A DNA stretch of 64,000 bases. Origin: UBA1479 sp002706405. GTDB taxonomy: Bacteria > Pseudomonadota > Alphaproteobacteria > Rhodospirillales > Casp-alpha2. Of the stretch, positions 25,839 to 33,474 are shown piece by piece. Position 1 is the first letter of the stretch. Each line of letters opens with the position of its first letter. The DNA is taken from the NCBI GenBank assembly GCA_963972255.1, contig CAXATO010000010.1:123358-187357 (forward strand), given 5' to 3'. The position numbers and the translations under genes are program-made. The notes under the pieces are model-generated. The model did no database searches. It was given only the letters and a program-made list of their open reading frames with translations, and was not told the DNA's origin.

Positions 25839-26839
25839 AGGGTGTCGGTCGAAACCGGACCGATGTCTTCGCCGTGGATGCCGAGGCGCTGGAACAGGGC
25901 CGCATCCCGGTCCTGCTCCGGATTGGCCGTGGTCAGCAGTTTGGGGCCGACGAAGATCGACCCGGCCCCGGCCAGGAAGCAGAGCGCCTGCAATTCGTCG
26001 GACATTTCCTCGCGCCCGGCGGACAGGCGCACGGTGGAGGACGGCATCATGATCTTGGCGACGGCGATGGTGCGCACGAAATCCAGCGGATCCAGCGGGT
26101 CCCGGTCTTCAAGCGGCGTGCCTTCGACCTGAACCAGCATGTTGATGGGCACGCTTTCCGGGTGGGGGCGCAGGTTGGCGAGCGTCACCAGCATGTCGGC
26201 CCGGTCCTGGGCGGCTTCACCCATGCCGAGAATGCCGCCACAGCATACCTTGATCCCCGCGTCGCGCACGGCCTGAAGGGTGTTCAGGCGGTCGGCGTAG
26301 GTGCGGGTGGAAATGATCTCGGAATAGAAGCTTTCCGAGGTATCCAGGTTGTGATTGTAGAAATCGAGCCCTGCGTCGGACAGCCGCTTGGCCTGGTCCG
26401 GCGACAGCATGCCGAGCGTCGCGCAGGCTTCCATGCCCATGCCGCGCACGCCTTCGATCATCTTGCAGACGGCGTCCAGGTCCTTGTCCTTGGGCGACCG
26501 CCAGGCGGCCCCCATGCAATAGCGGGTGGCGCCCGCGTCCTTGGCCCGCTTGGCCTCGGCCAGGACCGTGTCGACGTCCATCAGCTTGGCCGCGTCGACG
26601 CCGGTGTCGTACTGCGCCGCCTGGGGGCAATAGGCGCAGTCTTCCGGGCAGCCGCCCGTTTTGACCGACAAAAGCGAGGCCATTTGCACGGTGTTGGGGT
26701 CGAAATAGCGGCGATGCAGGGTCTGGGCGCGGTGGATCAGGTCGGCGAAGGGCAGGGCGAACAGGGCCAGAGCTTCCTCCGCCGTCCAGTCAAAGCGGAC
26801 AGCCGGATCATCGTTGAGGGGGGCGTTCATTTCGTTCAT
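25835..26839 (-). CDS. bioB: Biotin synthase
   Basis: 334 residues if started at ATG 26839 (MNEMNAPLND); an ATG at 26830 is equally possible. Radical SAM enzyme that inserts sulfur into dethiobiotin. The cluster cysteines are Cys64, Cys68 and Cys71 in GGCPEDCAYCPQ; YNHNLDTS and GGILGMGE are BioB signatures, and further cysteines for the auxiliary [2Fe-2S] cluster are present (ACATLG, VCCGG). First gene of bioB-A-F-D. No bioC, bioH/G/Z or regulator gene is in the window, so pimeloyl synthesis is encoded elsewhere. Confidence 0.95.
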   Translation of the reverse strand: MNEMNAPLNDDPAVRFDWTAEEALALFALPFADLIHRAQTLHRRYFDPNTVQMASLLSVKTGGCPEDCAYCPQAAQYDTGVDAAKLMDVDTVLAEAKRAKDAGATRYCMGAAWRSPKDKDLDAVCKMIEGVRGMGMEACATLGMLSPDQAKRLSDAGLDFYNHNLDTSESFYSEIISTRTYADRLNTLQAVRDAGIKVCCGGILGMGEAAQDRADMLVTLANLRPHPESVPINMLVQVEGTPLEDRDPLDPLDFVRTIAVAKIMMPSSTVRLSAGREEMSDELQALCFLAGAGSIFVGPKLLTTANPEQDRDAALFQRLGIHGEDIGPVSTDTL

Positions 26840-26935
26840 GATGGATTTCAAGGCCTTCCAAGGCGATCGGACCGGGTGGGCGCGGGGGTTGGGCCGGGAT
26901 ATGCCGACCAAAACCTCTGGTCAAGGAATTTAGCA

Positions 26936-26982
26936 CAAAGCGACTTGCTTTGGTTGACGGGGCGCGGTGATTGCCTTAAAAA
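26936..26982 (+). promoter_or_regulatory. Dyad and sigma70-like promoter between bioB and rpmB
   Basis: A perfect dyad CAAAGC-GACTT-GCTTTG lies at 26936-26952, about 100 bases ahead of each gene. It overlaps the flank of a promoter reading toward rpmB: TTGACG (26954-26959), 17 bases, TAAAAA (26977-26982). The dyad does not match the BioR box TTATMKATAA known from other alphaproteobacteria. It could control the bio operon, rpmB or neither. Confidence 0.45.
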
Positions 26983-27060
26983 GCCGCCTCCGACGCGGAC
27001 TCCGGCCCGCATCCAACGAATTATTTACCAGCGAAAGCTGATCATAGGAACGTAGAAGTC

Positions 27061-27351
27061 ATGTCCAGAGTTTGCGAGTTGACGGGCAAGCGCGTCATTA
27101 CCGGGAACAATGTGTCCCATGCCCACAATAAGACCCGCCGCCGGTTCTTGCCGAACCTGCAGGAAACCAGCCTGTGGAGCGATGCGCTCGGCCGCATGGT
27201 GCGTCTCAAAGTGTCGGTGAGTGCGATCCGCACCGTCGAACACAAGGGCGGCCTGGACGCTTTCCTGCTTGATGCCTCCGACGCTGACCTGGCACCGGCC
27301 GTGGTCAAAATTAAAAAGCTCGTTAAAAAAGCGCAGGCCAAAGCGGCGTAG
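27061..27351 (+). CDS. rpmB: 50S ribosomal protein L28
   Basis: 96 residues, the usual alphaproteobacterial size. Opens MSRVCELTGKRVITGNNVSH, followed by HNKTRRRFLPNLQ, both diagnostic of L28; the Lys-rich tail KKLVKKAQAKAA suits rRNA binding. A promoter lies 80 bases upstream and a strong terminator downstream, so it is a one-gene unit. In rhizobia rpmB lies near the cobS-cobT block; here cobT is 6 kb away, a loose echo of that synteny. Confidence 0.96.
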   Translation: MSRVCELTGKRVITGNNVSHAHNKTRRRFLPNLQETSLWSDALGRMVRLKVSVSAIRTVEHKGGLDAFLLDASDADLAPAVVKIKKLVKKAQAKAA

Positions 27352-27378
27352 TTCAGCCATACAGATTTGCCAGACGGC

Positions 27379-27413
27379 AAAGGCCCGCGCCCCACAAAGG
27401 CGCGGGCCTTTTT
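27379..27413 (+). terminator. Rho-independent terminator after rpmB
   Basis: Arms AAAGGCCCGCGCC (27379-27391) and GGCGCGGGCCTTT (27399-27411), thirteen perfect pairs with a 7-base loop, followed by T residues (TTTTTC across the end). Confidence 0.92.
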
Positions 27414-27464
27414 CTTTTCCGATTTGCCGTCTCCAACCCCGGTCGAGGTAAAGGAACCCAGACA

Positions 27465-28058
27465 ATGACCGAGATGTCCGTGACCCAGATTCTATTCCGT
27501 GATGCCGAACAGGATGACGCGCGCGAGATCGCCGCACTCTATCGTCTGGCCGCCGGCGGGGTCGCAGACGTTATCTGGGACGCCCTGAAAGAGCCGGGCG
27601 AGGATATTGTCGACGCGGGTGCCCGGCGTTACGCCCGGGAAGGGGCCGATTTCTCCTATCAGAACTGCGCCATCGCCGAATGCCGGGGCCGCCCGGTGGG
27701 CCTGCTGCATGCCTATCCCATGCAGTCGGACCCCGATTTCGACCCGGCCTCGCTCGACCCCGTCCTGCGCCCCTATGCGGCGCTTGAGGAAGAAGACAGC
27801 TACTACATCGCCGGCATTGCCCTGAAGCCCGATTTCCGGGGCCGCGGCATGGGCACCAAGATGCTGCGACTGGCGGAACTGCGCGCCTTTACCCGAGGGC
27901 TCAATAAGTTGTCCCTGATCGCGTTCGAGGAGAACACGGCCTCGATCCGGCTTTATGAACGCCTGGGCTACAAGGAAGCCGACAGCCGCGACGTCGTGCC
28001 CCATCCGTTCATTCAGTACGACGGGCGGGCGCTGCTCATGGTGAAGACCCTGGCCTGA
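27465..28058 (+). CDS. GNAT-family N-acetyltransferase
   Basis: 197 residues, ATG 27465 with AAAGGAA nine bases upstream. The acetyl-CoA loop is IALKPDFRGRGMGTKMLRLA (R-G-R-G-M-G), and the C-terminal ENTASIRLYERLGYKEA is the GNAT motif B. It transfers an acetyl group from acetyl-CoA to an amine on a small molecule or protein. The acceptor is unknown. It stands alone between rpmB and a large inverted repeat. Confidence 0.87.
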   Translation: MTEMSVTQILFRDAEQDDAREIAALYRLAAGGVADVIWDALKEPGEDIVDAGARRYAREGADFSYQNCAIAECRGRPVGLLHAYPMQSDPDFDPASLDPVLRPYAALEEEDSYYIAGIALKPDFRGRGMGTKMLRLAELRAFTRGLNKLSLIAFEENTASIRLYERLGYKEADSRDVVPHPFIQYDGRALLMVKTLA

Positions 28059-28088
28059 CGCGGCATGCGGGTGATTCCCGGTCTCGAA

Positions 28089-28123
28089 AACAGGGCCGCA
28101 TTCTGCAACAATGCGGCCCTGTT
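28089..28123. terminator. Fourteen-pair hairpin after the acetyltransferase gene
   Basis: Arms AACAGGGCCGCATT (28089-28102) and AATGCGGCCCTGTT (28110-28123), loop of 7. No T-tract on the plus strand; on the minus strand TTTTCG follows. It lies 30 bases after the GNAT stop and before the next start, so it is a probable terminator or mRNA 3' end. Confidence 0.6.
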
Positions 28124-28161
28124 CATCGCCGCGCCCTCACGGAGCGGGCAAAGAGGCCGGG

Positions 28162-29745
28162 ATGCACCGCGAAAACTCAATCCGACTGACCGTCTCATCG
28201 CTGTTCGCCTGCGCGCTGGCCGCCGCCTTGGCCTTTGCGTCGGGGCCGGCCATGGCGCAAAGCGACCAGGACCGCTGGCAGGCCGAAATGGACCCGGCCA
28301 GCCATGCCCATATGCTGGGCAATACGGCCGAGGCGGAGGATCATTATCTGGAGGCCCTGAAACTGGCGGAGCGATTCGACCGGTCGGGCAGCTATCTGGA
28401 ACGGTCTATGGCGGGGTTGGGCGGGCTCTATGCCTCCGAAGGGCGTTTCGCCGAAGCGGCATCGCTCTACCGGCAGGCCTTGACCATCGCCGAAGCGCTT
28501 TACGACCAGGGCGACGCCCGGCTTGAAATCTATCGGGCGGCATTGGCGGCTGCCGAGGCGGGGAGTACCCGCCAGGAGGCCGCGACACGCCGCGCCCAGG
28601 AAGCCGCCGCCAACCGCTATAGCGGGCCGGTCCGCGTCCGGCCCTTGGCCAATAGGGCGCCCTCGCCCGCAGCGCCGCCGGAGCCTGTGGTGGACACGGC
28701 GCAAGCCAGTCCGCCGGATCAGTTGGCCCCCACCCCCGTATCCGATCCGCTTCCGCCCGCGACGCCGGCGTCCGTGCTGACCCATTACCGGCTGGCGGGG
28801 GCCGTGATTCCGCCCCCGCCGCCGGCCGAGGTTCTGTATTCGTCGCCCCCGCCATCGCCGGTTTCAGCGCCGCCCGCGCCGAAAGATTCGGCATCGCGGC
28901 CGGTGTCCAAGACCGGGGGCAGTGTGCCTTTGCGGGGGACTCCGATCGCTCCGTCCCCCGCGCCTGCCGCACCTGCCGCACTGCCGCCGGCGGTGGACGT
29001 GGCCGAGGTGCGGGCCGGTGATGCCGCGCCCGACGTTGCGCCGCAAGATGCGGCGGCCCATCTGGCCGAGACCGAGGGGCTACCCCTGCGTGGCACGCCG
29101 CCGCCCATCGCTCGGTTACAGGCGGTCGCGCCGGACGAGGTCGCGACCCTTTCCAAGGCGCCCGCCGCCGTTGCCGAGGCATCGGCTGCGGATACCCGGT
29201 CTTGGGAGTCCCGGCCGGTCGAGGTCGCGGGACGCCCGGTCGACGCGGCGGCGTTGCGTGCCCTTGCCGCCGACCCGGCGGCGCCGCCCGAGGTCGCGGT
29301 CCGCGCCGTTGCCGAGGAAACGCCGGCGGAGATCGCCCGGCGTAAGGCCCTGTTGGCCCGCCATCCCGTCCTTGGTGTGCGGTTGGGGGCGGCCAAGCGC
29401 AACACGGGGCCGATTTACCCGGACACGCCGCGGCTGGCCGATACGGAGCAGGCCTATTTGGCCCAGCTTCAGGCCCTGGAGAGATCCCTGGGCCCCGATC
29501 ATCCCGACGTTGCCGTCATGATGTACAGGCTGGCCCGCCTGTATCAGCGGCAAAGCCGCTACGAGCCTGCCGGAAAGATGTATGAACGCTGTCTGGCGGT
29601 GCGCGAGAAAGTCCTGCCCGACGGACATCCCGATACGATCGAAACCCTGGTCAACTACGCCCGTTTGCTGCGGGCCAGCGGGTTTTCGGACCTGGCAGCG
29701 GAAATGCGGGCCCGCGCCGAGGCGCAACGGGCGTCCGCCAACTGA
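28162..29745 (+). CDS. Exported TPR protein with long proline/alanine-rich middle
   Basis: 527 residues from ATG 28162 (GAGG five bases upstream); an earlier ATG at 28111 falls inside the hairpin and is rejected. A Sec signal peptide (SLFACALAAALAFASGPAMAQ) is followed by TPR-like helices (~35-150, e.g. LGGLYASEGRFAEAASLYRQ). A ~230-residue Pro/Ala/Val linker contains the motif PLRGTP twice. C-terminal kinesin-light-chain-like TPRs follow (SLGPDHPDVAVMMYRLARLY, LPDGHPDTIETLVNYARLL). The mature protein is probably periplasmic and long enough to reach across it. Likely a scaffold; the partner is unknown. No other gene shares its promoter region clearly. Confidence 0.72.
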   Translation: MHRENSIRLTVSSLFACALAAALAFASGPAMAQSDQDRWQAEMDPASHAHMLGNTAEAEDHYLEALKLAERFDRSGSYLERSMAGLGGLYASEGRFAEAASLYRQALTIAEALYDQGDARLEIYRAALAAAEAGSTRQEAATRRAQEAAANRYSGPVRVRPLANRAPSPAAPPEPVVDTAQASPPDQLAPTPVSDPLPPATPASVLTHYRLAGAVIPPPPPAEVLYSSPPPSPVSAPPAPKDSASRPVSKTGGSVPLRGTPIAPSPAPAAPAALPPAVDVAEVRAGDAAPDVAPQDAAAHLAETEGLPLRGTPPPIARLQAVAPDEVATLSKAPAAVAEASAADTRSWESRPVEVAGRPVDAAALRALAADPAAPPEVAVRAVAEETPAEIARRKALLARHPVLGVRLGAAKRNTGPIYPDTPRLADTEQAYLAQLQALERSLGPDHPDVAVMMYRLARLYQRQSRYEPAGKMYERCLAVREKVLPDGHPDTIETLVNYARLLRASGFSDLAAEMRARAEAQRASAN

Positions 29746-29837
29746 CGACCGCGGTGCTGCCGTTAATTGTGATTGTCCGCTGACAATACTTCGATTGCGC
29801 TGGTTGGCCCGGCGCCGCTAGCCTTCGCAAGGGGATA

Positions 29838-31178
29838 ATGTCGGAGGCAACGCCCGTGGACGGCCAGGAAACCTTTATCGACCGATTGGACGGCCAGGCG
29901 CGCGCCATCACCGACGCCTGCACGGCCTGTGGCGCCTGCGTGCGGGCCTGCCCGACGCCGGGCCTTTTGGGGTTGGCCGCCGGTGACGGCAGCGTGATCG
30001 CGGACGGGGTGCGGGACATCCTGCGCAGCGGCGCGGGCGGCGATACCGCGGCGGCCTGGGCCAACGCCTGCTGCGGCACGGGCAATTGCCTCAGCGTGTG
30101 CGAGGAAGGCATCAATCCGCGCGTCATGCTGGCCATGGCGCGCCGCCGGCTGGCTGAAACGGCGCCCGAGGCCGAACGCAAGGATAAGGGCAAGGATGCT
30201 TTCAAGGCCATGAGCCGGGGCGTGCGCGTGCTGTCGCGCCTGCAATTGCCGCCGGAGCTTATGAACCGGCTGAGCCCGGCTTCCCATCCGGAACGGGACA
30301 CGCCGCCCGATATCGTGTTCTACACCGGATGCAACATGTTGAAGACGCCGCATATCGGGCTGTTGTGCCTGGATGTGCTGGACAGGCTCGGCGTGTCCTA
30401 CGCCGTGTTCGGCGGGCCCGCCAACTGCTGCGGAATTTTGCAGTTCCGCCCGGGCGACACGGCCAATTCGGCGCGCCAGATCGGCAGCACCATGGACCGC
30501 TTTGCCCGCACGGGCGCCGGCCAGGTCGTGTCCTGGTGCCCGACCTGCCAGATGCAGATGTCGGAGATCATGACCGCGGTCCCGGCCGAACCCCAACCCT
30601 TCGACACTCTCATGCTGCCGGTGTTCCTGGCCCGGCACCTGGACGCTTTGCGCCCGCTGATGACGACGCCGGTGAACAAACGCGTGGCCCTGCATGAATA
30701 TCCGGGATCACCCGGTGTGATCGACGCGGTGAAGGCGCTGTTGGGCGCCATCCCGGGGCTGGAGCTTGTCGATCTGGAGCATCCCGGCGTCGGCTATCAA
30801 ATGTCGTCCCTCGACGCTCTGCCGGACCTTCAGAAACGCCACATCGCCGGTACCTTCCGCCAGGCCGAGGCCAAGGGAGTACAGGCCCTGGCCGGGGTCT
30901 TCCATGCCGACCATCGGGAACTGGTCAGCCATCAGAACGAATGGCCGTTCGAGATCGTCAACTACATGGAATTGATCGGCGAAAGCCTGGGCCTGCGGCA
31001 TCCCGATCTGTTCAAGCGCATGAAGCTGATGCAAGACGCCGACGACATCCTGGCGGCGGCGAAGGATATGATCGCGCTCCACGGCTTGGATGCGGAAGAG
31101 GTCCGCGCGGTGATCCTGTCGGATATCCTGGGCGAACAGAAGCTGCCGCCGGACCGGGCTTTGCACCCCGTGGACTGA
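29838..31178 (+). CDS. Heterodisulfide reductase-like Fe-S protein with one degenerate CCG domain
   Basis: 446 residues, no signal peptide. N-terminal ferredoxin-like sites: Cys28, 31, 34 and 38 in CTACGACVRACP, and a second group at Cys78/79, 84 and 88. The first CCG domain keeps its cysteines: Cys165 (YTGC), Cys197/198 (GPANCCG), and Cys234 and Cys237 (WCPTCQ). The second CCG-like half keeps the layout but not the cysteines (HEYPG at 286-290, GYQMSS near 319-324, FHADHREL at 355-362). It resembles HdrB/HdrD, GlpC or LldE-type electron-transfer subunits; a single noncubane cluster is expected. No flavin or membrane partner is adjacent, so the redox couple is unknown. Confidence 0.75.
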   Translation: MSEATPVDGQETFIDRLDGQARAITDACTACGACVRACPTPGLLGLAAGDGSVIADGVRDILRSGAGGDTAAAWANACCGTGNCLSVCEEGINPRVMLAMARRRLAETAPEAERKDKGKDAFKAMSRGVRVLSRLQLPPELMNRLSPASHPERDTPPDIVFYTGCNMLKTPHIGLLCLDVLDRLGVSYAVFGGPANCCGILQFRPGDTANSARQIGSTMDRFARTGAGQVVSWCPTCQMQMSEIMTAVPAEPQPFDTLMLPVFLARHLDALRPLMTTPVNKRVALHEYPGSPGVIDAVKALLGAIPGLELVDLEHPGVGYQMSSLDALPDLQKRHIAGTFRQAEAKGVQALAGVFHADHRELVSHQNEWPFEIVNYMELIGESLGLRHPDLFKRMKLMQDADDILAAAKDMIALHGLDAEEVRAVILSDILGEQKLPPDRALHPVD

Positions 31179-31184
31179 CGCGGC

Positions 31185-32171
31185 TCAGTCCGTCAGTTCG
31201 AACATCATCAGCAGCGTCCGCTGCGTCCCAAAGCGATTGAAATTGTTGTCGGAGATAAGGAACAGCAGGGTTTCTCCCCTGGGGCCTTTGACGGCCTCGA
31301 TACCTTCGAAATTATCGACCGTCAGGGGGGCTTGGATATCGGCCAGCAATTCCCCGGAAATCTCGGCGCCGGGGCGGATGCTGTCCGCCTTGATGCGGCG
31401 GATGCGGGAGCGCGCCCCTTCGCGCGGGGTGAAATAGCGTTCGACCACCACCACGTCGCCGCCGGGAAGGGTCGCCGCCCCCGTGGGGCGATAGCTGTCC
31501 TCGGTCTTGTAGATCAGCACGCTCCATCCCTTCGGGTTGCTGACCCAGGCAAGGAAGGTGCCGCCGCGTCCCTTGCCCTCGGCGATGGCGAACAGGCTGC
31601 CGTCGTTCAGCAGGGTCAGGGCCTCGATCCCGTGGTTGTCGGGGGCGCTCTTCATCTCGGTCGGCAGGGGCAGGGGCCTGGGTTCGGTCTGGTCGATCGG
31701 ATAGGCCCAGATCCGGTGGATGCGCTCGAAGGCGACGATGATCTCGCCGCCCACGCCGGGGGCCATGGCTTCGGCGTCGGCCAGGGATTTGTCCATCAGG
31801 GGCATGCCGCCCGGGCCGGTCATGGTGAAGATTTCCGCCTTCGTGACGCCGGTCAGGTTACCGTCCGGGCCGTAGGCCAGATGAGCGTCCAGGCGGTTGC
31901 CTTCGTCCGAGAGCGAGACCATCCGCTTGCCGTCGGCGCTGAGACCCAGGGCGGAAAACCCGCCGAAGCGGTCGGACGGGCTGACCAGTTCCACGCCGCC
32001 CCGGTATTTCAGTTTACCGATGACCTGTTGGGCGGGTTGTTCGGCGTTCAGGGGGACGGGGATGGACCGTACGTCGACCGTATCGGCCGTCGCCGGACCA
32101 TGGTCTGCCAGAAACAGAAGGCCGACGCCGGCCAGGACGCAACGGGCGGTTCGGGCGATGCGGCGGTGCAT
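31185..32171 (-). CDS. Phytase-like esterase family protein, exported
   Basis: 328 residues from ATG 32171 (MHRRIARTARCVLAG), giving a signal peptide ending near ADHGPATA; longer starts at 32201 and beyond lack support. The sequence is repeat-rich beta-propeller-like: GLSADGKRMVSLSDEGNRLD, DAEAMAPGVGGEIIVAFERI, DNHGIEALTLLNDGSLFAI and DNFEGIEAVKGPRGETLLFLISDNNF. This matches the esterase-like activity of phytase family, with repeated D/E-G-I-E-A blades. Proposed role: periplasmic phosphoesterase or esterase. In rhizobia such a gene is next to cobT, as here two genes away. Activity is not proven for the family. Confidence 0.75.
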   Translation of the reverse strand: MHRRIARTARCVLAGVGLLFLADHGPATADTVDVRSIPVPLNAEQPAQQVIGKLKYRGGVELVSPSDRFGGFSALGLSADGKRMVSLSDEGNRLDAHLAYGPDGNLTGVTKAEIFTMTGPGGMPLMDKSLADAEAMAPGVGGEIIVAFERIHRIWAYPIDQTEPRPLPLPTEMKSAPDNHGIEALTLLNDGSLFAIAEGKGRGGTFLAWVSNPKGWSVLIYKTEDSYRPTGAATLPGGDVVVVERYFTPREGARSRIRRIKADSIRPGAEISGELLADIQAPLTVDNFEGIEAVKGPRGETLLFLISDNNFNRFGTQRTLLMMFELTD

Positions 32172-32254
32172 GGCGGGCGAGGTCCTCTCCCAAAGGGGCA
32201 TTCGGTTCAAGATGGGGGGACGGACGGCCGTTGTCCAGCGCAGGTAATGACAGT

Positions 32255-32524
32255 TCAGAATCCGGTGTCGGCTTCGGGCGTGGACTTGCGGGCACGCATA
32301 TGGGACGGAACGCGGTTTGCTTCCTCCGGCCCCAGTTCGCGGCAGCTGCTGTCCGTCACGGTGACTGCCGTTCGTCGCGCGCCCTCTGTCAGGTTGTACA
32401 TGGGCTGTTCGGTGAACTTGGCCTGGGCAAAGGTGCAATAGGATTCGCGGGAAAACCACATCTCCACCTGGACGGCGCCGTCGACCTGCGGCACGGCGAG
32501 AAGCAGGGTCAGCAGCCAGCCCAT
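32255..32524 (-). CDS. Small exported hypothetical protein, 89 residues
   Basis: Starts at ATG 32524, seven bases after AAGGAA; a longer ORF to 32881 overlaps the neighbour and is dismissed. MGWLLTLLLAVPQVDGAVQ is a short signal peptide or anchor. The rest has two cysteines (YCTF and SSCREL) that could form a disulfide in the periplasm. No family recognised. It sits between the phytase-like gene and the HExxxH protein on the same strand, so it may be part of the cobST operon. Confidence 0.5.
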   Translation of the reverse strand: MGWLLTLLLAVPQVDGAVQVEMWFSRESYCTFAQAKFTEQPMYNLTEGARRTAVTVTDSSCRELGPEEANRVPSHMRARKSTPEADTGF

Positions 32525-32622
32525 GGCGGCGTTCCTTTGCGGGGGCGGGGTGTCAGGCTCATGGCCCGATCTTACAGGATCCATTGTGAAACCTTGATGA
32601 CCCCGGCCCGCGTGGCGGGGCG

Positions 32623-33474
32623 TTAAGGTTTCCGGTTCAGCTTCTTCCGGCCCTTGCGGATCGTCACGTAGTAGTCGTCGAACAGGTCGATGATCTCGGA
32701 CATTCGGAAGTGGCCGGAATCCCATCGCTGCATCAAGTCGGGGCGGATGTGACGGACATAACGGCGGAAATCGTGGCACACCCGGCGGTCCGTGGTCCGG
32801 CGGAAGGCGACCATTTCCTGGGTGTCCTGGGGCATACCGGCGTCGGAAATATAAAGCTGCTGCCAAAGCCGGGCTTCGCATTCCAGATCGATGGGCCGGT
32901 CGTTGCCGAAGCGGTTCTTGAGCCGCTGCAGGCCGTGGCCGATCAGTTCGTGTACCAGGACCGCGGCCAACTCGTCCGCCGGCCAGTTGGCCCCGAAACG
33001 GCTGACGATCACGGTGAAATCGCGCTTGCCGTCGCGCGGCTGAAACTCACCGACCAGAAAGGCTGCAATGATGACGCGCGACAGGGAGCGTTCGGGAAAG
33101 GCCGCGTCATAGATGATGCGGACCTGCCCCGCCTTGGACAGGGTCTCGATGCCGCGCGCCGCAATAGGAGACGCCGCCAGTACGCGGTCGACCGCCGTCT
33201 TGATCTTGTCCAGCGTGGCGGCGGGATCGGCCAAGGGGATGTCGTAATCGGCGGCCGGCGGCAGTTGCATGCCGACCAAGTCCAAGCCCCGGTGGTCGGC
33301 GCGCAGCGCCGCCTGGGCCATGGGGCGCAGGTGCCAGACCGTATCGACAAGATTTTGCGCCCGCACGGGCACGGTGGCCGTCAGGAGAAAGAAGTAGCCC
33401 GCGAGGGCGGTCAGGTGGAAAAGCCGTCGGCTGGACGGAGGGGGCGGTCCGCGTCGGCGGGCCGAAGCCGTCAT
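32623..33474 (-). CDS. Exported putative metallopeptidase-like protein with HELIGH motif
   Basis: 283 residues. The first 40 residues are a basic stretch and signal peptide (LTALAGYFFLLTATVPVRAQ). The key feature is VLVHELIGHGLQRL: His175-Glu176 and His180, i.e. HExxxH, one residue longer than the zincin HExxH. Glu198 and Glu200 in DLECEA could be a third ligand. A downstream basic C-terminus (TIRKGRKKLNRKP) ends the protein. A zinc-dependent hydrolase is plausible but the spacing is off, so activity is doubtful. Its start overlaps the cobT stop by four bases, implying co-translation with cobaltochelatase CobT; why is unknown. Confidence 0.55.
   Translation of the reverse strand: MTASARRRGPPPPSSRRLFHLTALAGYFFLLTATVPVRAQNLVDTVWHLRPMAQAALRADHRGLDLVGMQLPPAADYDIPLADPAATLDKIKTAVDRVLAASPIAARGIETLSKAGQVRIIYDAAFPERSLSRVIIAAFLVGEFQPRDGKRDFTVIVSRFGANWPADELAAVLVHELIGHGLQRLKNRFGNDRPIDLECEARLWQQLYISDAGMPQDTQEMVAFRRTTDRRVCHDFRRYVRHIRPDLMQRWDSGHFRMSEIIDLFDDYYVTIRKGRKKLNRKP

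Noticed and set aside
26840..27060. BioR operator upstream of bioB
   Set aside because: No TTATMKATAA-like sequence was found in the gap.
32623..33474. Classical HExxH zinc protease
   Set aside because: The motif is HELIGH, HExxxH by spacing, so I call it only metallopeptidase-like.
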